Of a stretch of 64,000 bases of DNA, positions 17,749-26,449 are shown in pieces (position 1 is the stretch's first letter; the number at the start of each line of letters is the position of its first letter). A program made the position numbers and the translations under genes. The stretch is taken from positions 1 through 64,000 of the forward strand of contig JBCBRH010000013.1 in assembly GCA_039819785.1 (NCBI GenBank). Reading direction: 5' to 3'. The stretch comes from JBCBRD01 sp039819785. Lineage in GTDB: Bacteria > Pseudomonadota > Alphaproteobacteria > Rhizobiales > Hyphomicrobiaceae. The notes below the pieces were generated by a model, which was not told where the DNA came from, did no database searches, and saw only the letters and a list, made by a program, of their open reading frames with translations.

Positions 17749-19062
17749 ATGAGCCTAACATTCAGATCAGCCGTCTTTGCCCTAAGCGTTGCAACCCTGT
17801 CCGTCAGCGCCCTGTCCGTCAGCCCCCTGGCCGCACCGGACGATCCGGGCCAACCCCAGAATGGAAATGGAGCAGCCCGCGTGATCACCGGCGCCGAAGA
17901 TCTGGTCGCAACTGATTTCGCAGCATTGGCAGGTGCCAGGTTGGGCCTGATCACCAACCAGACGGGTTTGGTCCAAGGCCGCCATTTGGCCGATCTCATC
18001 CACGAGTCATCCGCAGTGGAACTGGTTGCCGTCTTTGCGCCGGAACACGGGTTTCGCGGAACGGTGGAAGCGGGTGAAAAGGTGCGCGATGGCCGTGATC
18101 CCAGAACGGGCGTCACCGTCCACTCACTATACGGCGCAACGCGAAAGCCGACCCAGCGCATGCTGCGGGGCGTGGACATGCTCGTTTTTGACGTCCAGGA
18201 CATCGGTGCACGGTTCTACACATATATTTCCACCATGGGACTGGCCATGGAGGCAGCCGCTGAAGCCGGTATTCCCTTTGTCGTTCTGGATCGGCCAAAC
18301 CCGCTCGGTGGGCGAGATGTTGCAGGCTTTGTCCTGGAGCCCGCACGGAAAACCTTCGTTGGTCAGTACCCCATTCCTATCGTCCATGGCATGACCGTCG
18401 CCGAACTCGCAATCATGATCAAAACTGAGCGTTGGATGAAGGGTCTGGAGAACCTTGATCTCCGCATCGGCAAGATGGTGGGCTGGAAGCGAGACATGCG
18501 CTGGCCGGACACAGGCCTGCCTTGGACGTGGACGAGCCCCAACATCCCGACATTTCGCTCAGCCCTTGTCTATCCCGGCATCGGCATCATCGGTGACACC
18601 CAACTCGTCAACGAGGGACGCGGAACACCTGAGCCATTCACGCGCTTCGGAGCGCCATGGTTAAATGCCACGAGGATGGCTCAAAGGCTGAACGCTCTGA
18701 GCTTGCCAGGCGTCGAGTTCAAGCCGGTAACATATACCCCGCGCTCAATCCCCAACGTTGCGACAAACCCACTCTACGTCGGTCAACGGGTCAACGGTGT
18801 GGAAATCGCGATACGCAATACAGCAGCCTACCTCCCGCTAGATGTCGGCATACATGCAGTTGCGCTTCTGGTGGCAGAGGCCCGCCGCCAGGGCATCACC
18901 CCATTGATAAAAAACCGGGCGATGTTCTACGCCATTTCAGGCACAAAACGCCTTTACCGAATGCTGATGAATGGCGCGAGCGGAACAGCGATCGTGAGAG
19001 CTTGGAAAACCGAGGTCGATGCGTTCAAGCAGAAAGCTAAGGCCTACCATCTCTACAATTAG
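17749..19062 (+). CDS. namZ: NamZ-like exo-beta-N-acetylmuramidase (DUF1343)
   Basis: The 437-residue protein belongs to the DUF1343 family, whose characterised member NamZ removes terminal N-acetylmuramic acid from peptidoglycan glycans. It has a signal peptide (hydrophobic residues 6-30, ending around LAAPD). Family motifs include GLITNQTG, FAPEHGFRG, VFDVQDIGARFYTY, DRPNPLGG and GIGIIGDTQL. An open frame begins 10 codons earlier, but the ATG at 17749 has GAGG just upstream and gives a normal signal peptide. It probably acts in cell-wall recycling in the periplasm. Not obviously linked to the neighbouring loci. Confidence 0.88.
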   Translation: MSLTFRSAVFALSVATLSVSALSVSPLAAPDDPGQPQNGNGAARVITGAEDLVATDFAALAGARLGLITNQTGLVQGRHLADLIHESSAVELVAVFAPEHGFRGTVEAGEKVRDGRDPRTGVTVHSLYGATRKPTQRMLRGVDMLVFDVQDIGARFYTYISTMGLAMEAAAEAGIPFVVLDRPNPLGGRDVAGFVLEPARKTFVGQYPIPIVHGMTVAELAIMIKTERWMKGLENLDLRIGKMVGWKRDMRWPDTGLPWTWTSPNIPTFRSALVYPGIGIIGDTQLVNEGRGTPEPFTRFGAPWLNATRMAQRLNALSLPGVEFKPVTYTPRSIPNVATNPLYVGQRVNGVEIAIRNTAAYLPLDVGIHAVALLVAEARRQGITPLIKNRAMFYAISGTKRLYRMLMNGASGTAIVRAWKTEVDAFKQKAKAYHLYN

Positions 19063-19328
19063 CGTTGGTGAGCCCGAAGCCATGGCCAATTTTTCCTGAG
19101 GCATTTGAAGCCGAGCCAACGCCCCACAAAGTAAAGCACCGCTTGTTTTGATTAAACCAACACGCAGTGGCGCCAACGATCGCTCCGTTATCGCAGCACT
19201 TGCAGCAGACCTTGAAGCTGGGCAAAGTGTGGAGCTATAGATCAGCAACCCCAGCCCATCGGCTGAGCCCCTCTTGCAGCCCGGGGCTGCCGCCACGATC
19301 CGTGTCCGTCAACCTGCAAAGCCACTTG

Positions 19329-19925
19329 ATGTCAGAAAAGACCGACACCGATCTCACCATTTTGGTGCTGGACGAAAATCCCGTTCGCTCGGCCATCCTT
19401 GAAGCTGGCTTGAAAGAAGCGGGGTTCAACCGTGTCATTGTACTGTCGGAACCGCTCGGCCTCGTAGACCAAATCTATCGAGTGGACCCTGACTTGGTGA
19501 TTATCGACCTGGAAAACCCGAGCCGAGACATGTTGGAGCAGATGTTTCAGGTCTCACGCGCAGTCCGCAGACCAATCGCCATGTTCGTAGACCAAGCCGA
19601 CAAGACATCGATTGAGAGCGCCATTGAAGCGGGCGTTTCCGCCTACATCGTCGATGGCCTGAAGAAAGAGCGGGTCAAGCCGATCCTGGACATGACGATG
19701 TCGCGGTTTCGGGCCTTTGACCGTTTGCAGCGTGAATTGGATGAGGCCAAAACCGCACTCGAAGAGCGTAAGGTGATTGATCGCGCCAAGGGCATCTTGA
19801 TGAGTCGCAAGAAACTGTCCGAACAAGAAGCTTATGCTCAGCTGCGCAGATCGGCCATGATGCAGAACCGAAAGATTTATGACGTGGCGCTCAGCCTGAT
19901 CAGCGCAGCGGATCTGTTGGATTAG
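19329..19925 (+). CDS. nasT: NasT, ANTAR-type nitrate response antiterminator
   Basis: The 198-residue protein has a receiver-like domain (ILVLDENPVRS, LVIIDLENPS) and a C-terminal ANTAR RNA-binding domain (about 135-195; RAKGILMSRKKLSEQEAY is characteristic). NasT binds paired hexaloop hairpins in the leader of nitrate-assimilation mRNA and prevents termination; without nitrate it is held by NasS. The frame is open for 54 codons upstream, but the ATG at 19329 starts the receiver domain correctly. NasS follows 117 bases downstream, and a matching RNA target lies in front of nrtA. Confidence 0.92.
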   Translation: MSEKTDTDLTILVLDENPVRSAILEAGLKEAGFNRVIVLSEPLGLVDQIYRVDPDLVIIDLENPSRDMLEQMFQVSRAVRRPIAMFVDQADKTSIESAIEAGVSAYIVDGLKKERVKPILDMTMSRFRAFDRLQRELDEAKTALEERKVIDRAKGILMSRKKLSEQEAYAQLRRSAMMQNRKIYDVALSLISAADLLD

Positions 19926-20042
19926 ACGAGGGCAGTAAGGCGGACCTGCGGGGGCGCGGGTCTGAAACAGCGGGGTAGACGATGAGCGCGCGGTCAGCTG
20001 ATCGCGTCGGTGTATGATATATATGGAAAGACATAGGCTCTC

Positions 20043-21248
20043 ATGGCATCGCTCAAAAGCCTTCACGTTGGCTACATACCATTGGTGGACGCAGCTCCCC
20101 TGATCGTTGCGCGCGAACTTGGTTTCGCGACCCAGCAGGGGATTTCCCTGCACCTTCAAAAAGAAGGTTCCTGGGCCAACATCCGGGATAAGGTCAACGT
20201 CGGTCATATCGACTGTGCGCATATGCTGGCGCCGATGCCATTGGCGGCGACGCTGGGGATAGGCCACGTCCAGACCACGATCCTGGCACCGCTCACGTTG
20301 AGCCTGAACGGGAACGCGATCACCGTTTCAAAAGCGCTTTACGACCAGATGCTGGAGGTTGACGCGGCCAATGCCCAGAAGGGTGGCCGGGCAGCAGGTC
20401 AAGCCCTCGCAAGCGTCGTGAAACTCCGGCAAAACAAGGGGGCGAACCGCCTCACCTTCGGCACCGTCTATCCATTTTCATGTCACAACTATGAGCTGCG
20501 CGACTGGCTTGCAGGGGCAGGTATCGACCCCGACCAGGACGTCAACCTTGTCGTCCTGCCACCATCTTTGATGACCGATAGTCTGATAGAGGGTCAGGTC
20601 GACGGCTTCGTTGCAGGCGAACCTTGGAACAGTGTGGCAGTCGATCGCGCGAACGCCTGCATCTTGGCGACCAAACGGGAACTGTGGGGGCTGGCACCTG
20701 AAAAAGTTCTCGGCGTGCGATCGGAATGGGCCGCCAGTCACGCAGATGAACTGGAGGCGTTGATCCGCGCCATTGTGGAGGCGGGCAAATGGTTGGATGA
20801 GCCGCCCAATCGCATCCACGCCGCCGAAGTCTTGAGCAGGCCCGAGTACCTCAATGTGCCAGCCGACATTATCAAGCGCGCCCTGACCAGCGGGCTCATT
20901 CGCCATTCAGGTCAGGAGCCTGGCAACGATCGAGGGTTTGTCATCTTCTCCCGTGAAGGGACCAGCCAGCCATCGGCAACGTACGCAGCCTGGCTGCTCA
21001 CCCAAATGGCGCGTTGGGGGCAGTTGAATGCAGACGTGGATATCGTTGGATTGGCAGCTCATGTTTTCAGTTCAGACACTTACGCGACGGCCTTGCAGGT
21101 GACGGCGGAACAACCCAACAAGGTGGATGATGCTGTGCGGGCAGCGGCGCGGTTTGATGTAACGAACATATCATCCTACCTGGAAGCCTTTGCCATCAGT
21201 TCAGACCCGGTCGTGCTGCAGCAACTTGCCGGCAACCAGCCGCGCTAA
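20043..21248 (+). CDS. nasS: NasS, cytoplasmic nitrate sensor
   Basis: This 401-residue protein is related to the nitrate-binding protein NrtA but lacks any signal peptide, as expected for NasS, which sequesters NasT until nitrate or nitrite binds. Shared family features include LHVGYIPLVDAAPLIVA at the start, DCAHMLAPMPLAATLG, the TVYPFSCHNYELRDWL segment and GEPWNSVAV. It is paralogous to the nrtA product encoded 500 bases downstream. The nasT-nasS pair upstream of nrt-nas genes is a known arrangement in proteobacteria. Confidence 0.92.
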   Translation: MASLKSLHVGYIPLVDAAPLIVARELGFATQQGISLHLQKEGSWANIRDKVNVGHIDCAHMLAPMPLAATLGIGHVQTTILAPLTLSLNGNAITVSKALYDQMLEVDAANAQKGGRAAGQALASVVKLRQNKGANRLTFGTVYPFSCHNYELRDWLAGAGIDPDQDVNLVVLPPSLMTDSLIEGQVDGFVAGEPWNSVAVDRANACILATKRELWGLAPEKVLGVRSEWAASHADELEALIRAIVEAGKWLDEPPNRIHAAEVLSRPEYLNVPADIIKRALTSGLIRHSGQEPGNDRGFVIFSREGTSQPSATYAAWLLTQMARWGQLNADVDIVGLAAHVFSSDTYATALQVTAEQPNKVDDAVRAAARFDVTNISSYLEAFAISSDPVVLQQLAGNQPR

Positions 21249-21281
21249 ATTGCAAAATCCGTAGGCATTTGACGTTAGTGG

Positions 21282-21298
21282 TGCGCAAGGAACATGCA
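21282..21298 (+). promoter_or_regulatory. Candidate NtrC-binding site
   Basis: The 17-bp sequence TGCGCAAGGAACATGCA has the spacing of an NtrC site (TGCA-N9-TGCA) with one mismatch in the outer half-sites; the inner bases fit less well. It lies about 115 bases upstream of the predicted start of the nitrate leader, a normal enhancer position. Weak on its own. Confidence 0.35.
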
Positions 21299-21373
21299 AA
21301 GCCCACCGTGCTCCATGTCTGCGTTATAGTTCAATATATTGAAAAGCATTAATAAATCAGCCTAAGTAGATTT

Positions 21374-21388
21374 GGCATAATTCTTGTA
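21374..21388 (+). promoter_or_regulatory. Candidate sigma-54 promoter of the nitrate operon
   Basis: GG at 21374-21375 and GT at 21386-21387 sit ten bases apart in TGGCATAATTCTTGTA, close to the sigma-54 consensus TGGCAC-N5-TTGCA, but with T instead of C in the -12 element. Transcription would start near 21399, just ahead of the first ANTAR hairpin at 21410, which supports the call. Confidence 0.45.
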
Positions 21389-21409
21389 AACGACCTTGGT
21401 GTTCGCAGT

Positions 21410-21466
21410 CGCCCAACGCTGGGCGCAAAACACTGCGGACCAAATCGAAGCTTAGTGTTGAGCTTC
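21410..21466 (+). ncRNA. Tandem-hairpin ANTAR target RNA in the nrtA leader
   Basis: Hairpin P1 (21410-21425) pairs CGCCC with GGGCG around the hexaloop AACGCT. Hairpin P2 (21447-21466) pairs GAAGCTT with GAGCTTC (one U-G pair) around AGTGTT. Both loops have A at position 1 and G at position 4, the published signature of ANTAR-protein targets. A 21-base linker separates them. An intrinsic terminator follows at once, and the ANTAR protein NasT is encoded 1.5 kb upstream, so this should be the NasT-controlled antitermination element. Confidence 0.88.
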
Positions 21467-21476
21467 ACGGCAACGT

Positions 21477-21539
21477 CGCCTTGGAACGTTCAAAGCAGAC
21501 AATCGTCTGTTTTTGTACTGCTCCAAGCGGCGTTTTTTT
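21477..21539 (+). terminator. Leader terminator before nrtA
   Basis: CGCC-TTGGA (21477-21485) pairs with TCCAA-GC-GGCG (21522-21532), leaving a two-base bulge, and is followed by seven T residues (21533-21539). Inside it, CAGAC/GTCTG (21496-21509) plus five T makes a second small terminator. It stands ~210 bases before the nrtA start and directly after the ANTAR hairpins, fitting an attenuator. Confidence 0.8.
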
Positions 21540-21750
21540 GTGCCCGCATCGGGTGAAGTGGTGAAAGCCAAAGGGTCGACACGTCCCTCCGATGTGCAGC
21601 TTGGCATGTTGATCTCCCGCAAGGCTGACATCCGGTGGCTCAACGCGAAGACATCGAACAGCGAGGTTAAGGGCAGCCGACATCACCCTCAACTCTCGAA
21701 CTCAACTGGCGGCACCGAAACGGTCTCGCATCTCAAAGGTGGAAGAATAT

Positions 21751-23175
21751 ATGAGCAGAGTAACGTCCCTTCTCGATCTTCAAATGTCGCGCCGCTGGCT
21801 GATGGCCGCAGCGACGTCATTTGGTGTGGCAGTGGCGTGCGCCGCGTACGCTACGGCGGCCAAAGCCGAGCCATTGGAGGTCGAAAAAGACGAGCTGAAG
21901 TTCGGCTTCATCAAATTGACGGACATGGCTCCATTGGCGGTCGCCAAAGAGCTGGGCTACTTCGAAGATGAGGGCCTATTCGTCACATTGGAGCCCCAGG
22001 CAAACTGGAAAGTGCTCCTCGACCGCGTGATCACCGGAGAGCTTGACGGTGCGCACATGTTGGCTGGTCAGCCGCTGGCGGCCACCATCGGGTTCGGCAC
22101 CAAAGCTGACATTATCACTCCATTCTCGATGGACCTGAACGGCAACGGCATCACGGTTTCCAACGACGTTTGGGCGTTGATGAAGCCCCATATTCCAAAG
22201 ATGGAAGACGGTCGGCCACAGCACCCGATCCAGGCGTCTGCCCTCAAGAAAGTCGTCGACCAGTACAAGGCTGACGGTAAGCCATTTAAAATGGGCATGG
22301 TCTTCCCCGTCTCGACCCACAACTACGAACTGCGTTATTGGCTGGCGTCGGGCGGCATGAACCCCGGGTATTATTCAGCAGACAATATCCAAGGTCAGAT
22401 CACAGCCGACGTGCTGCTGTCCGTCACCCCGCCACCGCAGATGCCAGCGACACTCGAAGCCGGCACCATCTACGGCTACTGCGTCGGTGAACCATGGAAC
22501 CAGCAGGCCGTCTTCAAGGGCATCGGCGTTCCAGTCATCACCGATTACGAGATCTGGAAAAACAACCCGGAAAAGGTCTTCGGCATCACCAAAGAGTTCG
22601 CCGAAAAATACCCTAATACAACTCTGGCACTGACCAAAGCGTTGATCCGGGCTGGCAAATGGTTGGATGAAGACAACAACGCCAACCGTCTCGAAGCGGT
22701 GAAGATGCTCGCCAAATCCGAATACGTGGGTGCAGACGAAGAAGTTATCGCGAACTCGATGACCGGCACCTTCGAATATGAAAAAGGCGACAAGCGTAGC
22801 GTCCCGGACTTCAACGTCTTCTATCGCTACTTCGCGACATACCCATTCTACTCGGATGCCGTCTGGTACCTGACGCAGATGCGCCGCTGGGGGCAGATCA
22901 CCGAAACCAAGCCTGACAGCTGGTATGACGAAGTCGCCAAGAAGGTCTACCGCCCGGACATCTACATGAAGGCAGCTGAAATGCTGATCGCGGAAGGTCA
23001 AGTGAAGAAGGAAGACTTCCCCTTCGGTACGGATGGCTACAAGGATCCGCAGTCAGAGTTCATCGACAACATCACGTTCGATGGCCGCAAGCCGAACGCC
23101 TACATCGACAGTTTCCCTGTCGGATTGAAAAGCGGCGACACGGTGAGCGGCTCAGGCGTGGTGGCTGCGAAGTGA
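21751..23175 (+). CDS. nrtA: Nitrate ABC transporter substrate-binding protein
   Basis: A 474-residue NrtA/CmpA-family binding protein captures nitrate (possibly nitrite) in the periplasm. The N-terminus has a twin-arginine-type signal (SRRWLMAAATS) ending near AKAEP. LKFGFIKLTDMAPLAVA, DGAHMLAGQPLAATIG, STHNYELRYWL and GEPWNQQAV match the family and the NasS paralogue. A GTG four codons earlier is possible, but the ATG at 21751 has GGAAG five bases upstream. Expression is expected to depend on NasT antitermination in the leader. Confidence 0.93.
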   Translation: MSRVTSLLDLQMSRRWLMAAATSFGVAVACAAYATAAKAEPLEVEKDELKFGFIKLTDMAPLAVAKELGYFEDEGLFVTLEPQANWKVLLDRVITGELDGAHMLAGQPLAATIGFGTKADIITPFSMDLNGNGITVSNDVWALMKPHIPKMEDGRPQHPIQASALKKVVDQYKADGKPFKMGMVFPVSTHNYELRYWLASGGMNPGYYSADNIQGQITADVLLSVTPPPQMPATLEAGTIYGYCVGEPWNQQAVFKGIGVPVITDYEIWKNNPEKVFGITKEFAEKYPNTTLALTKALIRAGKWLDEDNNANRLEAVKMLAKSEYVGADEEVIANSMTGTFEYEKGDKRSVPDFNVFYRYFATYPFYSDAVWYLTQMRRWGQITETKPDSWYDEVAKKVYRPDIYMKAAEMLIAEGQVKKEDFPFGTDGYKDPQSEFIDNITFDGRKPNAYIDSFPVGLKSGDTVSGSGVVAAK

Positions 23176-23208
23176 TATCCGCCAAACCATAAGCGTTGGA
23201 CGCAAAGA

Positions 23209-23242
23209 CCTGCCATCGGGTTCGGGGGATCCCGGTGGCAGG
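23209..23242 (+). other. Stable intercistronic stem-loop between nrtA and nrtB
   Basis: The 12-bp stem CCTGCCATCGGG (23209-23220) pairs with CCCGGTGGCAGG (23231-23242) with a single U-G pair and a 10-base loop. It lies 34 bases after the nrtA stop and has no following T-run. Such hairpins often protect the binding-protein part of transporter mRNA from decay. The rest of this 378-base gap shows no gene. Confidence 0.75.
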
Positions 23243-23553
23243 CGATATCGCCCCTCGCGGATTCAAAGACAGATTTAACAGCTACCAGACGATACCACCA
23301 GATCAGACCTCAAGACCACGCCTTAAGTGCAAAACTAAAACCTTGGTGTGCGGCGGGGTCGTCTTCAGCCGCCGGTCGTCGTCAGTCGCAAGTCATGGCG
23401 TTGACACTGGGGACCTAGTCGACCGGCGCACGATTTTCCAGCCCCTTTTCAGGTGCTCCCGACTTGGGTGACGACTAACTCGAATTGATAAGCGCAGCTT
23501 GGACGCGACGATACAAAACACCAGTGCAGCGCTGCGAATAAGGATCAGAACAC

Positions 23554-24666
23554 ATGACGATGACCGCAGAATTTCCAGATGTCGATTCAGCGAAAGCTGC
23601 CCAGGCCGAAAAGGCTGCGCGCCGCGAGGCATCGCGCGCCAAAAGCATGCAGACGATCGGTAAGATCGATAAGGGGCTAAGTCTGATTGCCCTGGGTTGG
23701 ATCACCCCAATTCTGAAGATGTTCGCGGGCGAACCTGTACGTCCCCAGCTGAGCGAACTCTGGCGCATGCTCGGCATTCCGCTCTTAGCCATCGCCATCT
23801 TTCTGTGGGGCTGGGCAGCACTTGCCCCAACCGTGAAGACATCGCTTGGTGCCGTCCCCGGCCCCGCCGAAGTTTGGGAGCAGGCCGTCAGCCTTTATGA
23901 TGACCATGTCGAGGGCCGCGCAAAGGAAGCAGCGTTCTATGAGCGCCAGGATGTGCGCAACCAGAAATGGATCGATGCAGGCAAACCAGAACGCGTGAAG
24001 TACCGGACGTATACCGGCGCGCCAACCTACGTTGATCAGATCTACACGTCACTCAAGACGGTCTTCCTCGGTTTCTTCATCGCCACTCTGTTCGCTGTTC
24101 CGTTGGGGATATTGTGCGGCCTCTCGCCGGCGATCAACTCGGCCTTTAACCCGCTCATCCAGATATTCAAACCCGTCTCCCCCTTGGCGTGGCTGCCCAT
24201 CGTCACGATGATCGTTTCGGCCGTCTACGTCTCCAATGACCCGTGGTTTGAAAAATCCTTCCTCATCTCAGCGATCACGGTCACCCTCTGCTCTTTGTGG
24301 CCGACTCTCATCAACACAGCGCACGGTGTGGCCACGATCGACAAGGACCTGATGAACGTCGGCAAGGTGTTGAAGCTCGGTTGGTTCACAAAGGTTCGAA
24401 AAGTCGTTTTGCCGTCCGCGCTTCCGCTCATCTTCACCGGGCTCCGTCTGTCGCTCGGTGTTGGCTGGATGGTGCTGATCGCCGCTGAAATGCTGGCGCA
24501 GAACCCCGGCCTTGGAAAGTTCGTGTGGGACGAATTCCAAAACGGTTCTTCTAACTCGTTGGCCAAGATCATGGTCGCAGTTCTGACCATCGGCATCATC
24601 GGGTTTGCGCTCGACCGCATCGTCATGGCTCTGCAGACGATGACCACATACTCCACCACCCGCTAA
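23554..24666 (+). CDS. nrtB: Nitrate ABC transporter permease
   Basis: This 370-residue NrtB-type permease belongs to the nitrate/sulfonate/taurine (NIT) ABC family. An N-terminal cytoplasmic Ala/Lys-rich stretch precedes several hydrophobic segments; the permease EAA loop region is seen around LMNVGKVLKLGWFTKVRKVVLPSALP, shortened here to its core GKVLKLGWF. It is longer than typical NrtB (about 280) because of the N-terminal region and an insert before the main permease domain. AAGGA lies upstream of the ATG at 23554. It works with NrtA and the fused ATPase. Confidence 0.92.
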   Translation: MTMTAEFPDVDSAKAAQAEKAARREASRAKSMQTIGKIDKGLSLIALGWITPILKMFAGEPVRPQLSELWRMLGIPLLAIAIFLWGWAALAPTVKTSLGAVPGPAEVWEQAVSLYDDHVEGRAKEAAFYERQDVRNQKWIDAGKPERVKYRTYTGAPTYVDQIYTSLKTVFLGFFIATLFAVPLGILCGLSPAINSAFNPLIQIFKPVSPLAWLPIVTMIVSAVYVSNDPWFEKSFLISAITVTLCSLWPTLINTAHGVATIDKDLMNVGKVLKLGWFTKVRKVVLPSALPLIFTGLRLSLGVGWMVLIAAEMLAQNPGLGKFVWDEFQNGSSNSLAKIMVAVLTIGIIGFALDRIVMALQTMTTYSTTR

Positions 24667-24682
24667 CCCGGAGCAGTCACCC

Positions 24683-26449
24683 ATGGCCTTTCTCGAACTG
24701 AAAAACGTCTCGAAAAGCTACGGTGCGGGAAGCGCGCGCACCGAAGTCCTGTCCGACATCAATCTGTCCGTCGAGGAAGGCGAATTCATCGCCATCGTCG
24801 GCTTTTCAGGCAGCGGAAAGACAACACTGATCTCGTCAATCGCCGGGCTTGTGAAACCCGACGAAGGCGAAGTCTTGCTGAAAAACAAGGAGGTGACAGA
24901 GCCGGGTCCAGACCGTGGTCTGGTCTTCCAAAGCTACTCCCTAATGCCTTGGTTGACCGTTGGCGGCAACGTGAGCCTGGCAGTCGACGCCGTCTTCCCT
25001 GGTGAAAGCAAGGCGCAGCGGGCGGCGCGCTGCGACAAGTACATCGACATGGTGGGCTTGGGTCACGCAAAGGACCGGCTCCCATCAGAATTGTCCGGCG
25101 GCATGCGCCAACGCGTTTCTGTAGCCCGTACGCTCGCCATGAGCCCAGACATTCTGCTGTTGGATGAGCCGCTATCGGCACTCGATGCCCTCACGCGCGC
25201 CAAGCTCCAGGATGAGATCGAACAGATCTGGTCAAACGAGAAGAAAACCGTTGTCTTGATTACCAACGACGTCGATGAAGCATTGCTGCTGGCTGACCGC
25301 GTTATTCCGCTGAACCCCGGCCCGAAGGCCACGCTGGGTCCGGCGTTCAAGGTCGATCTGCCTCGCCCGCGAGACCGTCACGAACTGAACCACAATGAAA
25401 CCTTCAAAGCGCTCCGCGCCGAAGTGACCAAGTACTTGATGGACATCGGCATCACCAACAAGGCAGCCACACAGGACGACACGATCCAGTTGCCAAACGT
25501 AACACCGATCACCCAGGCACCGCCCAAAGCCTACCGTGACGAAGCCAAGGTGCGCTCGCCTGATCGCTATCTTGAATTCTTCAACCTGAAGAAGGTCTAC
25601 CCCACGCCGAAGGGGCCGCTCACGGTTGTCGAAGACTTCAACCTAATCATGAAAAAGGGCGAATTCATCTCGCTGATCGGCCACTCCGGTTGCGGGAAGT
25701 CAACTGTGCTGTCCATGACGGCCGGCCTTAATCCGATCACCGATGGCGGCATCGTACTGGATGGAAAAGAAGTCGACGACGCAGGTCCTGACCGCGCCGT
25801 GGTTTTCCAGGCACCATCCCTCATGCCTTGGCTGACGGCTCGTGAAAACGTGCGCCTTGGTGTCGAACAGGTCTATCCCAAGGCCACCAAGGCCGAGCGC
25901 TCCGACATCGTCGACTACTACTTGAACCGCGTTGGCCTCGGTGATGCGTTGGACAAGCCGTCATCTGACATGTCGAATGGAATGCGTCAGCGCGTGGGTA
26001 TTGCGCGTGCCTTCGCCCTGTCACCGAAATTGCTGTTGCTCGATGAACCGTTCGGGATGCTCGACAGCCTTACGCGCTGGGAGCTTCAGGAAGTCCTGAT
26101 GGAAACCTGGAAGCGAACCCAGGTCACAGCCATCTGCGTCACCCACGACGTTGACGAAGCCATCCTACTGGCCGACCGCGTGGTGATGATGACCAACGGT
26201 CCGAACGCCACCATCGGACGGATCGTCGACATCGACATTCCAAGACCGCGAACCCGTCAGGCTTTGCTGGCCCACCCGCGGTATTACGAATACCGGGAAG
26301 CGATCCTTGGGTTCCTGGAAGAATTCGAACATGGCGCTGTGTCAAAGACAGACCTTGCTGCCCAATCAGCGGACGGTAAGACCCAAGACGATCCGGCCGA
26401 ATTAGGAACGGCTGCCAAGAAGAGTGGTGACATGGAGGATGCCGCATGA
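24683..26449 (+). CDS. nrtC: Nitrate ABC transporter, fused tandem ATPase
   Basis: This 588-residue protein holds two complete ATPase domains. Domain 1: Walker A GFSGSGKTT at 40-48, signature LSGG at 137-140, DEP at 161-163, but Asn195 where the H-loop histidine is expected (LITNDVDEA). Domain 2: Walker A GHSGCGKST at 333-341, an altered signature MSNGMRQR at 430-437, DEP at 454-456 and a normal H-loop His488. The asymmetry suggests one composite ATP site is degenerate. It energises NrtB. The end overlaps the next gene as ATGA. Confidence 0.92.
   Translation: MAFLELKNVSKSYGAGSARTEVLSDINLSVEEGEFIAIVGFSGSGKTTLISSIAGLVKPDEGEVLLKNKEVTEPGPDRGLVFQSYSLMPWLTVGGNVSLAVDAVFPGESKAQRAARCDKYIDMVGLGHAKDRLPSELSGGMRQRVSVARTLAMSPDILLLDEPLSALDALTRAKLQDEIEQIWSNEKKTVVLITNDVDEALLLADRVIPLNPGPKATLGPAFKVDLPRPRDRHELNHNETFKALRAEVTKYLMDIGITNKAATQDDTIQLPNVTPITQAPPKAYRDEAKVRSPDRYLEFFNLKKVYPTPKGPLTVVEDFNLIMKKGEFISLIGHSGCGKSTVLSMTAGLNPITDGGIVLDGKEVDDAGPDRAVVFQAPSLMPWLTARENVRLGVEQVYPKATKAERSDIVDYYLNRVGLGDALDKPSSDMSNGMRQRVGIARAFALSPKLLLLDEPFGMLDSLTRWELQEVLMETWKRTQVTAICVTHDVDEAILLADRVVMMTNGPNATIGRIVDIDIPRPRTRQALLAHPRYYEYREAILGFLEEFEHGAVSKTDLAAQSADGKTQDDPAELGTAAKKSGDMEDAA

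Noticed and set aside
22375..23001. 208-codon minus-strand frame
   Set aside because: It is antisense to nrtA; Val/Asp/Phe-rich composition is typical of a reverse-frame shadow of a conserved gene.
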